This document shows positions 1-4,759 of a stretch of 5,806 nt of DNA, piece by piece. The stretch spans positions 1 through 5,806 of the forward strand of contig JAKACS010000237.1 of NCBI GenBank assembly GCA_021821235.1, read 5' to 3'. The stretch's first letter is position 1. The number at the start of each line of letters is the position of its first letter. The stretch is from Bacillota bacterium. GTDB lineage: Bacteria > Bacillota > Bacilli > Bacillales_B > DSM-18226. The notes below the pieces were generated by a model. That model was not told the DNA's origin. It searched no databases and saw only the letters and a program-made list of their open reading frames with translations. A program made the position numbers and the translations under genes.

Positions 1-2
1 TT

Positions 3-38
3 CCGAGCTTTCGCGTTGCTGTAGTGCCTAAAAATTAA
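3..38 (+). CDS. spoIIIAG: Stage III sporulation protein AG, C-terminal end (partial)
   Basis: Only the last 11 codons and a TAA stop are in the window; the reading frame begins at base 3 and reads PSFRVAVVPKN. The call rests mainly on position: in Bacillaceae spoIIIAG lies directly upstream of spoIIIAH, and the gap here is only 16 bases. SpoIIIAG is a mother-cell membrane protein that forms a large ring in the channel joining mother cell and forespore during engulfment. The fragment is too short to show a domain, so the identity is an inference from synteny. The other two frames also stop within the first 30 bases but give less SpoIIIAG-like tails. Confidence 0.7.
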   Translation, partial: PSFRVAVVPKN

Positions 39-40
39 AA

Positions 41-45
41 GGGGG
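41..45 (+). promoter_or_regulatory. Ribosome binding site deciding the spoIIIAH start
   Basis: A run of five G (preceded by AAAA) lies 9 bases before the ATG at 55 but only 3 bases before the in-frame TTG at 49. The spacing favours ATG 55, which also gives the typical SpoIIIAH beginning MLLKKQTVWLLTM. Confidence 0.7.
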
Positions 46-54
46 AATTTGTCT

Positions 55-618
55 ATGCTTTTGAAAAAACAAACGGTTTGGTTATTAACGATGCTAAGTC
101 TTGTAGTGGTCTTGTCGGTCTATTATATTACAACACCGCCGCAAAAAGGGAATGATCTTGCTTCTGTGGAACAAAAAGCGAAGAAACAATTGGATCAAAG
201 TCAGGCGGCCACAAGTAAAGTTCAGGATAAGAGTGGGAAAACAGTTGTTTCCACAGTATCTGCTGATGATGCGTTTACTGCCTTAAGGATGCAGCTTGAT
301 GACCAGCGCAGCCGAATGAAAGAAGAGCTGCAGGCTGAGGTGGCTTCGACCGACCTTTCTGCTGATAAACGCAGTGCGGCGATTGATCAAATGAAAAAAT
401 TGGATGAAACCGCAAAAAAAGAAGAGGTTCTTGAAACATTGATTAAAACAATGGGTTATGAGGATGCACTTGTAAGAGCCGATGGCGAAAATGTCAAGAT
501 CATTGTTAAATCGCAGAAAAAACATACAGCAGCCCAAGCTAACGATATCATTCAACTTGCGAAAAAAGAAATTGGCGAAACCAATTATGTAGCAGTAGAA
601 TTTCAACCGGCAAAATAA
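55..618 (+). CDS. spoIIIAH: Stage III sporulation protein AH
   Basis: SpoIIIAH is made in the mother cell during sporulation. It sits in the outer forespore membrane and binds SpoIIQ from the forespore across the intermembrane space, forming the channel needed for late forespore gene expression. The 187-residue protein has a short basic start (KK at 4-5), one hydrophobic membrane segment at about residues 8-25, a low-complexity charged linker rich in Q, K and S (about 29-75), and a mixed alpha/beta C-terminal domain (about 85-185). That domain corresponds to the YscJ/FliF-like ring-building fold of the family. The B. subtilis protein is about 218 residues as I recall it, so this one is shorter, apparently in the linker. 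The start is ATG 55 rather than TTG 49, on ribosome-site spacing. It is the last gene of the spoIIIA operon and is followed by a terminator. Confidence 0.95.
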   Translation: MLLKKQTVWLLTMLSLVVVLSVYYITTPPQKGNDLASVEQKAKKQLDQSQAATSKVQDKSGKTVVSTVSADDAFTALRMQLDDQRSRMKEELQAEVASTDLSADKRSAAIDQMKKLDETAKKEEVLETLIKTMGYEDALVRADGENVKIIVKSQKKHTAAQANDIIQLAKKEIGETNYVAVEFQPAK

Positions 619-631
619 TAACAGATGAAAG

Positions 632-661
632 AAAAAGAAAGCCATTTCGGCTTTCTTTTTT
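632..661 (+). terminator. Rho-independent terminator after spoIIIAH
   Basis: Bases 632-643 (AAAAAGAAAGCC) pair perfectly with 649-660 (GGCTTTCTTTTT) around a 5-base loop, giving a 12-bp stem whose 3' arm runs into a T tract ending at 661. It lies 13 bases after the spoIIIAH stop and closes the sporulation operon. Its A-rich left arm would also give a U-rich tail on the minus strand, so it could act in both directions, though no convergent gene is present. Confidence 0.9.
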
Positions 662-760
662 AGTTTAAATTTCACAGGGAAGTTCACATTTTTGCGGAAA
701 AATATTAAGATGAAGAAGTGTAGGCAAATGTTTTTTGAATCGCGGCTTAAAAGAACATGA

Positions 761-790
761 TTGAACTTTTGTTAAGAATTATCGTATAGT
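761..790 (+). promoter_or_regulatory. Candidate sigma-A promoter for accB-accC-yqhY
   Basis: TTGAAC at 761-766 (-35, 4 of 6 against TTGACA) is separated by 18 bases from TATAGT at 785-790 (-10, 5 of 6 against TATAAT). This puts transcription start near base 797 and a leader of about 38 bases before the accB ATG. An overlapping alternative, TTGTTA (769-774) with TATTAA (790-795) and a 15-base spacer, is less well spaced. A promoter is expected here because a strong terminator isolates accB from spoIIIAH. Confidence 0.6.
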
Positions 791-808
791 ATTAATAGCT
801 AGTAATAA
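790..808 (+). promoter_or_regulatory. Palindrome over the accBC transcription start, possible FapR operator
   Basis: Bases 790-798 (TATTAATAG) and 799-807 (CTAGTAATA) form an 18-bp palindrome in which 8 of 9 base pairs match. It begins at the last base of the candidate -10 box and covers the predicted start point, a typical repressor position. The 17 bases at 792-808 (TTAATAGCTAGTAATAA) resemble the FapR operator consensus as I recall it, roughly TTAGTA-CCT-(A/G)GTACTAA. FapR represses lipid synthesis genes in Bacillales and is released by malonyl-CoA. The site itself is seen; assignment to FapR is inference. Confidence 0.35.
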
Positions 809-819
809 GCATAGTGGAC

Positions 820-827
820 AAGGGGTG
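820..827 (+). promoter_or_regulatory. Ribosome binding site deciding the accB start
   Basis: AAGGGGTG lies 7 bases before the ATG at 835. An upstream in-frame GTG at 814 would have to start ahead of this site and has no ribosome site of its own, so ATG 835 is preferred. Confidence 0.8.
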
Positions 828-834
828 TAAGGAA

Positions 835-1347
835 ATGTTAAAAGTTCAGGAAATTCGCGAATTAATTAAACTCGTAGACCAATCGAGTATTGATGAGTTT
901 GTATATGAAAATGAAGGTTCGAAAATAAAAATGAAGAAGAATGGACCAGTTACGGTCACAGCCGCACAACCAGTCGTACAAGCAATGGAAAGTGCACCGG
1001 TTCTGAATGTTCAGCAGGTTCCTGTCCAGCAAGCACCGGCAGCTGTAAAGCAGGAAACACTTCAGGCCCCTGAAACGGAAGCAGCCAAGCAAGCCGATAC
1101 TGATAACCTACATAAAATTACGTCTCCTATGGTTGGGACTTTTTATGCATCGCCGTCACCTGATGCTGATGTATACGTAAAGCCAGGTTCCAAAGTAACC
1201 AAGGATTCAATTGTTTGTATCGTTGAAGCGATGAAATTATTCAATGAAATTGAAGCCGAAGTAGATGGAGAAATTGTTGAAATTTTAGTGAAAAATGGAC
1301 AATTAGTTGAGTATGGGCAGCCGCTATTTTTAGTGAAGCCCGAATAA
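835..1347 (+). CDS. accB: Acetyl-CoA carboxylase biotin carboxyl carrier protein
   Basis: AccB carries the biotin that AccC carboxylates and the carboxyltransferase then uses to turn acetyl-CoA into malonyl-CoA, the first committed step of fatty acid synthesis in the cytoplasm. The 170-residue protein has an N-terminal conserved segment (about 1-36, with the family-typical [17 protein letters not shown]), a flexible linker rich in A, P, Q and V (about 40-90), and the biotinyl/lipoyl domain (about 93-170). That domain holds [10 protein letters not shown] at 95-104 and the biotin motif EAMK at 131-134. Lys134 is the expected biotinylated residue and would be modified by BirA. The length is close to the roughly 159 residues of B. 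subtilis AccB, with a longer linker. accC follows 12 bases after the stop, so the two are translated from one message. Confidence 0.97.
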   Translation: MLKVQEIRELIKLVDQSSIDEFVYENEGSKIKMKKNGPVTVTAAQPVVQAMESAPVLNVQQVPVQQAPAAVKQETLQAPETEAAKQADTDNLHKITSPMVGTFYASPSPDADVYVKPGSKVTKDSIVCIVEAMKLFNEIEAEVDGEIVEILVKNGQLVEYGQPLFLVKPE

Positions 1348-1359
1348 GGAGCGTAGCAG

Positions 1360-2712
1360 ATGATCAAAAAACTGTTAATCGCCAATAGAGGTGAGATTGC
1401 TGTCCGGGTGATTCGTGCATGCCGGGAAATGGGTATTGAATCTGTAGCGGTTTTTTCCGAAGCGGACCGCGAGGCATTGCATGTTCAGCTTGCTGATGAA
1501 GCTTTTTGCATCGGCCCAACATCATCAAAGGAAAGTTATTTAAATTTCACGAATATTATTAGTGTAGCCACTTTAACAGGATGCGATGCGATTCACCCGG
1601 GATATGGCTTTCTCGCGGAAAATGCCGACTTTGCAGAACTGTGCCGCGAATGCAATATAACCTTTGTCGGTCCAAGTCCGGAAGCTATTACGAAAATGGG
1701 CACAAAGGATATCGCCCGGGAAACGATGCGTGCTGCAGGTGTGCCAATTGTTCCCGGCTCAACCGGAATTATTAAAAGTAGCGATGATGCAATCGACCTC
1801 GCCAACAAAATCGGGTATCCTGTTATTATTAAGGCAACAGCTGGCGGCGGGGGAAAAGGAATCCGCGTGGCCAAAAACGAACAGGAGTTAATCAAAGGGA
1901 TTAATATTACCCAGCAGGAAGCCGCGACGGCATTTGGCAATCCGGGAGTCTATATCGAGAAGTATATTGAAGATTTCCGTCATGTCGAAATCCAAGTGCT
2001 GGCAGACTCATACGGCAATACCATTCATTTAGGTGAGAGGGATTGTTCCATCCAACGCAGGCTGCAAAAGCTTCTTGAGGAATCGCCGTCCCCTGCTTTG
2101 GATGGCGAGATTCGAGAAGAAATGGGGAATGCTGCTGTAAAAGCTGCAAAAGCGGTTGATTATACAGGGGCTGGCACGGTAGAATTTATCTATGACTACC
2201 GCAATCGAAAATTCTACTTCATGGAAATGAATACAAGGATCCAGGTTGAACATCCTGTTACAGAGATGGTGACAGGAACCGATTTGATCAAGGAGCAAAT
2301 TCGTGTTGCTTCCGCCGAAAAATTAACCATGAGCCAGAAGGATGTTACCTTTAATGGCTGGGCGATCGAATGCCGGATCAATGCGGAAAACCCGGAAAAG
2401 AATTTTATGCCTTCAGCCGGAAAAATTAAAATGTATTTACCGCCTGGAGGACTGGGTATTCGAATTGATTCTGCTGCATACCCGGGCTACACGATTCCGC
2501 CTTACTATGATTCAATGATTGCGAAAGTCATTGCATATGGAAGCAGCCGGGAAGAAGCCATTTCGAGAATGAAGCGGGCTTTGAGTGAATTTGTAATAGA
2601 GGGCATTCATACGACCATCCCATTTCATTTAAAACTGCTTGAGCATGAAAAGTTTGTAGAGGGACAATTTAATACGAAGTTTCTTGAACTGCATGATGTG
2701 ATGAAATCTTAG
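1360..2712 (+). CDS. accC: Acetyl-CoA carboxylase biotin carboxylase subunit
   Basis: AccC uses ATP and bicarbonate to carboxylate biotin on AccB. Its 450 residues match the usual family length. In order there are a biotin carboxylase N-terminal domain (about 1-112, with [15 protein letters not shown] and [10 protein letters not shown]), an ATP-grasp domain (about 113-320) and a C-terminal domain (about 335-445). Expected residues are present: Lys116, Lys158 next to the glycine-rich loop AGGGGKG (161-167), His208, Lys237, Glu289, and the catalytic segment NTRIQVEHP (291-299) with Arg293. Arg339 in ECRINAE is also kept. One position differs from the E. coli enzyme: the RRHQK motif reads RRLQK (233-237); I recall a Met there in B. 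subtilis AccC. The ribosome site AAGGAG (1346-1351) overlaps the accB stop codon, supporting coupled translation. The related pyruvate carboxylase is excluded by the length and by the separate accB gene. Confidence 0.97.
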   Translation: MIKKLLIANRGEIAVRVIRACREMGIESVAVFSEADREALHVQLADEAFCIGPTSSKESYLNFTNIISVATLTGCDAIHPGYGFLAENADFAELCRECNITFVGPSPEAITKMGTKDIARETMRAAGVPIVPGSTGIIKSSDDAIDLANKIGYPVIIKATAGGGGKGIRVAKNEQELIKGINITQQEAATAFGNPGVYIEKYIEDFRHVEIQVLADSYGNTIHLGERDCSIQRRLQKLLEESPSPALDGEIREEMGNAAVKAAKAVDYTGAGTVEFIYDYRNRKFYFMEMNTRIQVEHPVTEMVTGTDLIKEQIRVASAEKLTMSQKDVTFNGWAIECRINAENPEKNFMPSAGKIKMYLPPGGLGIRIDSAAYPGYTIPPYYDSMIAKVIAYGSSREEAISRMKRALSEFVIEGIHTTIPFHLKLLEHEKFVEGQFNTKFLELHDVMKS

Positions 2713-2720
2713 CGAATAGC

Positions 2721-2728
2721 TGGAGGTG
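2721..2728 (+). promoter_or_regulatory. Ribosome binding site deciding the yqhY start
   Basis: TGGAGGTG lies 6 bases before the ATG at 2735. An in-frame GTG at 2726 is part of this site and so cannot itself be the start. Confidence 0.8.
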
Positions 2729-2734
2729 TCTCGA

Positions 2735-3142
2735 ATGAATGAAAATCAAGTTTTAGAAATGAATCAGGGAAACGATGGAAATGGCAAGGTGGAAATTGCC
2801 CCGGAAGTCATTGAAGTGATCGCTGGAATTGCTGCTTCGGAAGTCGAAGGGGTAGCCGGAATGCGCGGGAATTTTGCTACAGGTGTTGTCGAGCGATTGG
2901 GAAAGAAAAACCATGGCAAAGGTGTAAAGGTTGATATTTCAGAGACAGGGATAAAGGTAGAAGTATATTGCGTGATGAAATTTGGTGTTTCGATCCCAAC
3001 GGTTGCGCAAAAAATCCAGGATAATATTCGTCAAACGCTCTTGAACATGACTGCTCTTGAACCGGAAGAAGTTAATATCCATGTTGTCGGCGTCCAATTT
3101 GAAAGCCAAAAGCAGGAGCAAGAAGTCGATCAGGAAGTATAA
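2735..3142 (+). CDS. yqhY: Asp23/DUF322 family protein YqhY, linked to acetyl-CoA carboxylase control
   Basis: This 135-residue protein has the length and position of B. subtilis YqhY, directly after accC. It has a polar, variable N-terminus (1-17), a conserved Asp23-family core (about 18-122) and a charged Gln/Glu-rich tail (123-135). Core features are VEIAPEVIEVIAGIAASEVEGV (19-40, mostly helical), a basic loop with GKKNHGKGVKV (56-66), a beta pair with VEVYCVMKFGVSIP (75-88), and a C-terminal NIHVVGVQF. No membrane segment or signal peptide is seen. In B. subtilis, loss of YqhY selects suppressor mutations in acetyl-CoA carboxylase genes, so it is thought to limit or tune that enzyme; the mechanism is not settled. 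The gap after accC is only 22 bases and a terminator follows, so it is the third gene of the accBC operon. Confidence 0.93.
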   Translation: MNENQVLEMNQGNDGNGKVEIAPEVIEVIAGIAASEVEGVAGMRGNFATGVVERLGKKNHGKGVKVDISETGIKVEVYCVMKFGVSIPTVAQKIQDNIRQTLLNMTALEPEEVNIHVVGVQFESQKQEQEVDQEV

Positions 3143-3190
3143 AACAAAAGAAAACCGAAGGAAAACAATCCTTTGGTTTTCTTTTGTTAT
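3143..3190 (+). terminator. Long-stem Rho-independent terminator after yqhY
   Basis: Bases 3143-3162 pair with 3169-3188 over 20 bp with one G-U wobble (3157 with 3174) and a 6-base loop AAACAA. The inner GC-containing part is CCGAAGGA with TCCTTTGG, and the T-rich tail TTTTCTTTTGTT forms the outer stem with an A-rich left arm beginning right after the yqhY stop codon. It ends the accB-accC-yqhY unit and implies a separate promoter for nusB. Confidence 0.88.
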
Positions 3191-3337
3191 AAAGAAATTT
3201 GCCCAGCTGCAGTGCGATTTGTATTTAGTTATGCTATTATCTTTTTATGTACTAAAACGGATGTCGTTTCCTGTTGTCTATTGTGGAAAAAAGGCTAAGC
3301 CTTTTCATATAAAAGCAACAAACTATTTTTGATACCT
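3191..3337 (+). other. Leader region upstream of nusB
   Basis: About 147 A/T-rich bases lie between the yqhY terminator and the nusB ribosome site (AAAGGAG, 3338-3344). A promoter is expected here, but no candidate is convincing. TTTTCA (3302-3307) with TATTTT (3324-3329) and a 16-base spacer matches 4 of 6 in each box. TTGTAT (3219-3224) with TTTTAT (3243-3248) is weaker. A perfect palindrome at 3289-3305 is listed separately. No gene is supported here. Confidence 0.4.
3289..3305. repeat. Perfect 17-base palindrome upstream of nusB
   Basis: AAAAGGCT and AGCCTTTT are exact inverted copies around a single central A at 3297. As RNA this would be a 7-bp hairpin with a UAA loop; as DNA it has the symmetry of a dimer binding site. 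It overlaps the -35 box of the better of two weak nusB promoter candidates. No U tract follows outside the stem, so it is not a strong terminator by itself. Confidence 0.6.
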
Positions 3338-3354
3338 AAAGGAGTTAGCACAGA

Positions 3355-3747
3355 ATGAAAAGAAGAACAGCGAGAGAAAAGGCACTGCAGGCTCTTTTTC
3401 AAATAGATGTGAGCAGTACGGAACCTTCATTAGCCATCGAACATGTCCTTGATGGCGCAGCAAAAGATGAGTACCTCACAAATCTCGTTTATGGAGTTGT
3501 GGAGCATCAAACAGAGATTGACGGTATTATAAAGGCGAATCTCGAAAAATGGTCGATTGACCGGTTAGCAACGGTTGATCGCAATTTGCTTCGCATAGCT
3601 GTATACGAATTAAAATTCGCTGATGAAAAAGTTCCAGAAAAAGTAGTATTGGATGAAGCAATTGAAATTGCCAAGCGGTTTGGGGATGAACAATCTAGCA
3701 AGTTTGTAAATGGGGTTTTATCAAAAGTGAAAGATCAGCTTTCCTAA
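3355..3747 (+). CDS. nusB: Transcription antitermination factor NusB
   Basis: NusB binds the boxA element of ribosomal RNA transcripts together with ribosomal protein S10 (NusE) and helps RNA polymerase read through terminators. The 130 residues match the family length (about 131 in B. subtilis) and are predicted to be almost all helical. The family signature RRTAREKALQALFQ is at 3-16, which contributes the basic RNA-binding N-terminus. VDRNLLRIAVYEL (74-86) and the C-terminal VLDEAIEIAKRFGDEQSSKF (98-117) are also typical. The ATG is preceded by AAAGGAG at a 10-base spacing. The related NusB-like domain of the RsmB RNA methyltransferase is excluded because no methyltransferase domain follows. 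folD starts 49 bases after its stop with no terminator between. Confidence 0.96.
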   Translation: MKRRTAREKALQALFQIDVSSTEPSLAIEHVLDGAAKDEYLTNLVYGVVEHQTEIDGIIKANLEKWSIDRLATVDRNLLRIAVYELKFADEKVPEKVVLDEAIEIAKRFGDEQSSKFVNGVLSKVKDQLS

Positions 3748-3796
3748 AGAATCATTTGATCCAAAAATTTATCATTTATTTAGGGGGATAAACGAA

Positions 3797-4657
3797 ATGC
3801 CAGCGAAAATCATTAACGGATTAGAGATTGCGAAAAGAAAGCGAGTAGAAATTGCTTTAGTTGTTGAACAGTTAAAACAAAAAGGGATTACCCCCGGATT
3901 GGCAGTTGTTCTTGTTGGCAACAATCATGCTTCCAGAACATATGTATCCAATAAACAAAAAGCATGTCACGAAGCAGGCATGTATTCTTTGTTAGTAGAA
4001 TTGCCTGAAAGTGTTTCTGAAACAGAGCTGCTTGAGAAAATTCGCATGCTGAACACCGATGATTCGATCCATGGCATCCTTGTTCAGCTGCCACTTCCCG
4101 GACATATTGATGAAACAAAAGTGATTGAAACAATTGATCCTGCTAAAGATGTGGATGGCTTTCATCCCATTAACATCGGCAAAATGATGATAGGACAAGA
4201 CAGCTTTTTACCATGTACACCATATGGCGTAATGGTGATGCTCGAGGAGAGCGGAATTGACATCCCTGGGAAAAATGTTGTGATCGTCGGCAGGAGCAAT
4301 ATTGTCGGCAAACCTTCCGGGCAATTGTTTTTAAATAAGGATGCAACGGTGACATATTGCCATTCGAAAACAAAAAACCTCAAGGAACACACGAGTAAGG
4401 CTGATATTCTCGTGGCTGCCGTTGGCAAGGCGAATTTTATTACGGCAGAGCATGTAAAAGCGGGTGCCGTTGTTATTGATGTCGGGATAAACCGTAACGA
4501 AGCCGGAAAGCTTTGCGGCGATGTAGCCTTTGAGGAGGTTGCCCAAAAAGCGGGCTATATTACTCCAGTTCCTAAAGGTGTCGGCCCAATGACGATTACG
4601 ATGCTGCTTGCCAACACGTTAAAAGCGGCAGAAAAAGCTGCTAATTCCGGTAAATAA
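3797..4657 (+). CDS. folD: Bifunctional methylenetetrahydrofolate dehydrogenase/cyclohydrolase
   Basis: FolD oxidises 5,10-methylene-tetrahydrofolate with NADP+ and hydrolyses the product to 10-formyl-tetrahydrofolate, feeding purine and formyl-methionine synthesis in the cytoplasm. The 286 residues are the usual length. The N-terminal catalytic domain (about 1-145) has Tyr49 and the catalytic Lys53 in YVSNK, Gln97 in ILVQLPLP, and Asp120 in DVDGFHP. The NADP-binding domain (about 146-265) has the loop GRSNIVGKP (165-173) and CHSKT (188-192). The C-terminal signature, usually PGGVGPMT, reads PKGVGPMT (259-266), with Lys260 in place of the first Gly. The usual GDDPAS stretch before Tyr49 reads GNNHAS (41-46). 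Neither change touches the catalytic lysine, so an active enzyme is likely. The ribosome site AGGGGG (3782-3787) is 9 bases before the ATG. The short gap after nusB contains a repeated ATCATTT but no hairpin terminator. Confidence 0.97.
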   Translation: MPAKIINGLEIAKRKRVEIALVVEQLKQKGITPGLAVVLVGNNHASRTYVSNKQKACHEAGMYSLLVELPESVSETELLEKIRMLNTDDSIHGILVQLPLPGHIDETKVIETIDPAKDVDGFHPINIGKMMIGQDSFLPCTPYGVMVMLEESGIDIPGKNVVIVGRSNIVGKPSGQLFLNKDATVTYCHSKTKNLKEHTSKADILVAAVGKANFITAEHVKAGAVVIDVGINRNEAGKLCGDVAFEEVAQKAGYITPVPKGVGPMTITMLLANTLKAAEKAANSGK

Positions 4658-4680
4658 CCACTGAAAAAGGACTAATAATG

Positions 4681-4716
4681 GATTCGTGATGCAAGCGGTA
4701 AATCGTGTCACGAATC
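4681..4716. repeat. Inverted repeat between folD and xseA
   Basis: GATTCGTGA (4681-4689) and TCACGAATC (4708-4716) are perfect inverted copies. Two wobble pairs and one C-G pair extend the stem to 12 bp with a 12-base loop. No T tract follows, so it lacks the hallmark of an intrinsic terminator. It lies 24 bases after the folD stop and 43 bases before the xseA ATG. It could be an RNA-stability or processing hairpin or a protein site; the sequence does not decide. Confidence 0.7.
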
Positions 4717-4746
4717 GATTGCTTTGAACAAACAAGTCAGCATGAA

Positions 4747-4753
4747 AGAGGAG
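4747..4753 (+). promoter_or_regulatory. Ribosome binding site deciding the xseA start
   Basis: AGAGGAG lies 6 bases before the ATG at 4760. An in-frame ATG at 4742 precedes this site and has no purine-rich site of its own, so ATG 4760 is preferred. Confidence 0.75.
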
Positions 4754-4759
4754 CAGTTT

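Larger units (their letters stand above)
662..834 (+). other. Intergenic promoter region of the accBC operon
   Basis: This 173-base gap separates the sporulation operon from accB. Besides the promoter, palindrome and ribosome site listed separately, it holds a direct repeat TTCACA (671-676 and 683-688) and a weak A/T dyad (688-693 with 698-703). Neither has a function I can assign. I see no supportable small gene in it. Confidence 0.6.

Noticed and set aside
283..687. A 134-codon open frame on the minus strand opposite spoIIIAH
   Set aside because: It begins in the terminator region and mirrors spoIIIAH codons, with Phe/Leu/Cys-rich low-complexity translation and no ribosome site. It is a shadow frame.
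688..703. Weak dyad ATTTTT-GCGG-AAAAAT as a second terminator before accB
   Set aside because: The stem is only six A-T pairs with no following T tract, so it would not be stable enough to terminate transcription.
814..834. GTG at 814 as the accB start
   Set aside because: The strong ribosome site at 820-827 lies downstream of it, and known AccB proteins start at the position matching ATG 835.
3057..3332. A 91-codon open frame overlapping the end of yqhY and running through the terminator
   Set aside because: It starts inside yqhY in another frame, passes through the terminator hairpin, has no ribosome site, and is composed mainly of lysine- and phenylalanine-rich read-through of A/T-rich DNA.
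4162..4428. Minus-strand open frames opposite folD, including one of 88 codons
   Set aside because: They lie wholly inside folD, which is complete and conserved, and their translations resemble no family I know.
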